Of a DNA stretch of 44,332 nt, positions 43,988 to 44,332 are shown one piece after another. The position numbers and the translations under genes are program-made. Numbering within the stretch: the first letter of the stretch is position 1; each line of letters opens with the position of its first letter. The DNA comes from an uncultured beta proteobacterium (GTDB lineage: Bacteria > Pseudomonadota > Gammaproteobacteria > Burkholderiales > Burkholderiaceae_C): NCBI GenBank assembly GCA_903886275.1, contig CAISLN010000009.1:1-44332 (forward strand). Reading direction: 5' to 3'. Below the pieces are notes generated by a model. That model was not told the DNA's origin. It ran no database searches and saw only the letters and a program-made list of their open reading frames with translations.

Positions 43988-44332
43988 CAAATTCTCCTTC
44001 AAGGTGTGGTGGGTCACTGCAATGAGGGGGACTGTGCCGGGCGAATATGGAGCAATTGTGGAGGCGCCGAAAAATCTGCGAAGGCGCGGTGCGTGTTCAG
44101 CGAGTGGTCACCTGTTGAGCCTGCGAGCCGAAACTGCATCGCAGCCGTAAGCCGTAGAAATTCGGTGCTGAGGTCGATCTGGCGGTAGCGACAGGCCCTT
44201 TTCAGGGCAAGGGATGACAAATGGGTGCCGCAATACGCCATTGCCCCGTTGGCGCAGCATTTTGGGCCGGTGCAGGCGGCTATATTGCGTTCTTCACAAG
44301 AAGAAGTGCCCAGTCTCCATGCCCAAGGCAAC
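43988..44332. other. Right-edge region upstream of the peroxidase gene
   Basis: 345 bp without a gene I can support. The minus strand is open from the window edge to 44014 (about 105 codons, cysteine-containing) and resembles nothing I recognise; it may be a shadow or the end of a gene beyond the window. The peroxidase promoter must lie here, but no convincing boxes were found. Confidence 0.4.

Noticed and set aside
44014..44331. A 105-codon minus-strand open frame at the right edge
   Set aside because: No recognisable family, no clear start inside the window, and it continues to the window edge; listed only as an unassigned region.

Overview
The window looks like chromosomal DNA of a betaproteobacterium, most likely a member of the Comamonadaceae (Rhodoferax/Polaromonas-like). 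The grounds are a high G+C content (a sampled coding line is about 67%), the Burkholderiales-style H-NS-family protein, the gene order ileS-lspA next to ribF, ftsK-lolA-rarA in a row, and many small conserved betaproteobacterial genes. The genus is an inference. No tRNA, rRNA, CRISPR array, insertion sequence or prophage was recognised.

Layout. 1-279: left edge with a direct repeat. 280-4232: a DUF808 (YedI-type) membrane protein, two EamA transporters and a quinone oxidoreductase. 4375-5857: an outer-membrane beta-barrel protein of unknown function and an H-NS-family protein. 6006-10555: lspA, ileS and ribF on the minus strand. 10733-12261: an HNH nuclease and an exported ATP-dependent DNA ligase of Lig E type. 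12282-12580: a DUF433 antitoxin with a collapsed toxin remnant. 12604-16141: purN, a DUF1653 gene, an RsmB-like rRNA methyltransferase and a fatty acid desaturase. 16335-18540: hsp20, rpmB-rpmG and trxB. 18690-23006: ftsK-lolA-rarA. 23228-26767: livHMGF. 26840-30426: an EamA transporter, an iron-sulfur flavoreductase, an SDR-type epimerase and a PAP2 phosphatase. 30468-32895: a SulP permease, a single-domain response regulator and a YdcH-like protein. 33134-39021: a chemoreceptor divergent from a SWIM/SNF2 helicase. 39031-40444: a low-G+C serine hydrolase gene between a decayed copy and an intact copy of a tiny lipoprotein gene. 40464-43987: an apparent operon of a di-heme peroxidase, a sensor kinase and a response regulator.

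Most of the window is ordinary housekeeping DNA. The accessory or unusual spots are the serine hydrolase insertion flanked by lipoprotein sequence, the antitoxin that has lost its toxin by what looks like an in-frame internal deletion, the nuclease/periplasmic ligase pair, and the peroxidase operon whose sensor carries a repetitive Asp/Arg/Pro segment outside the membrane. None of these amounts to a proven new system; each is listed with a decisive check.
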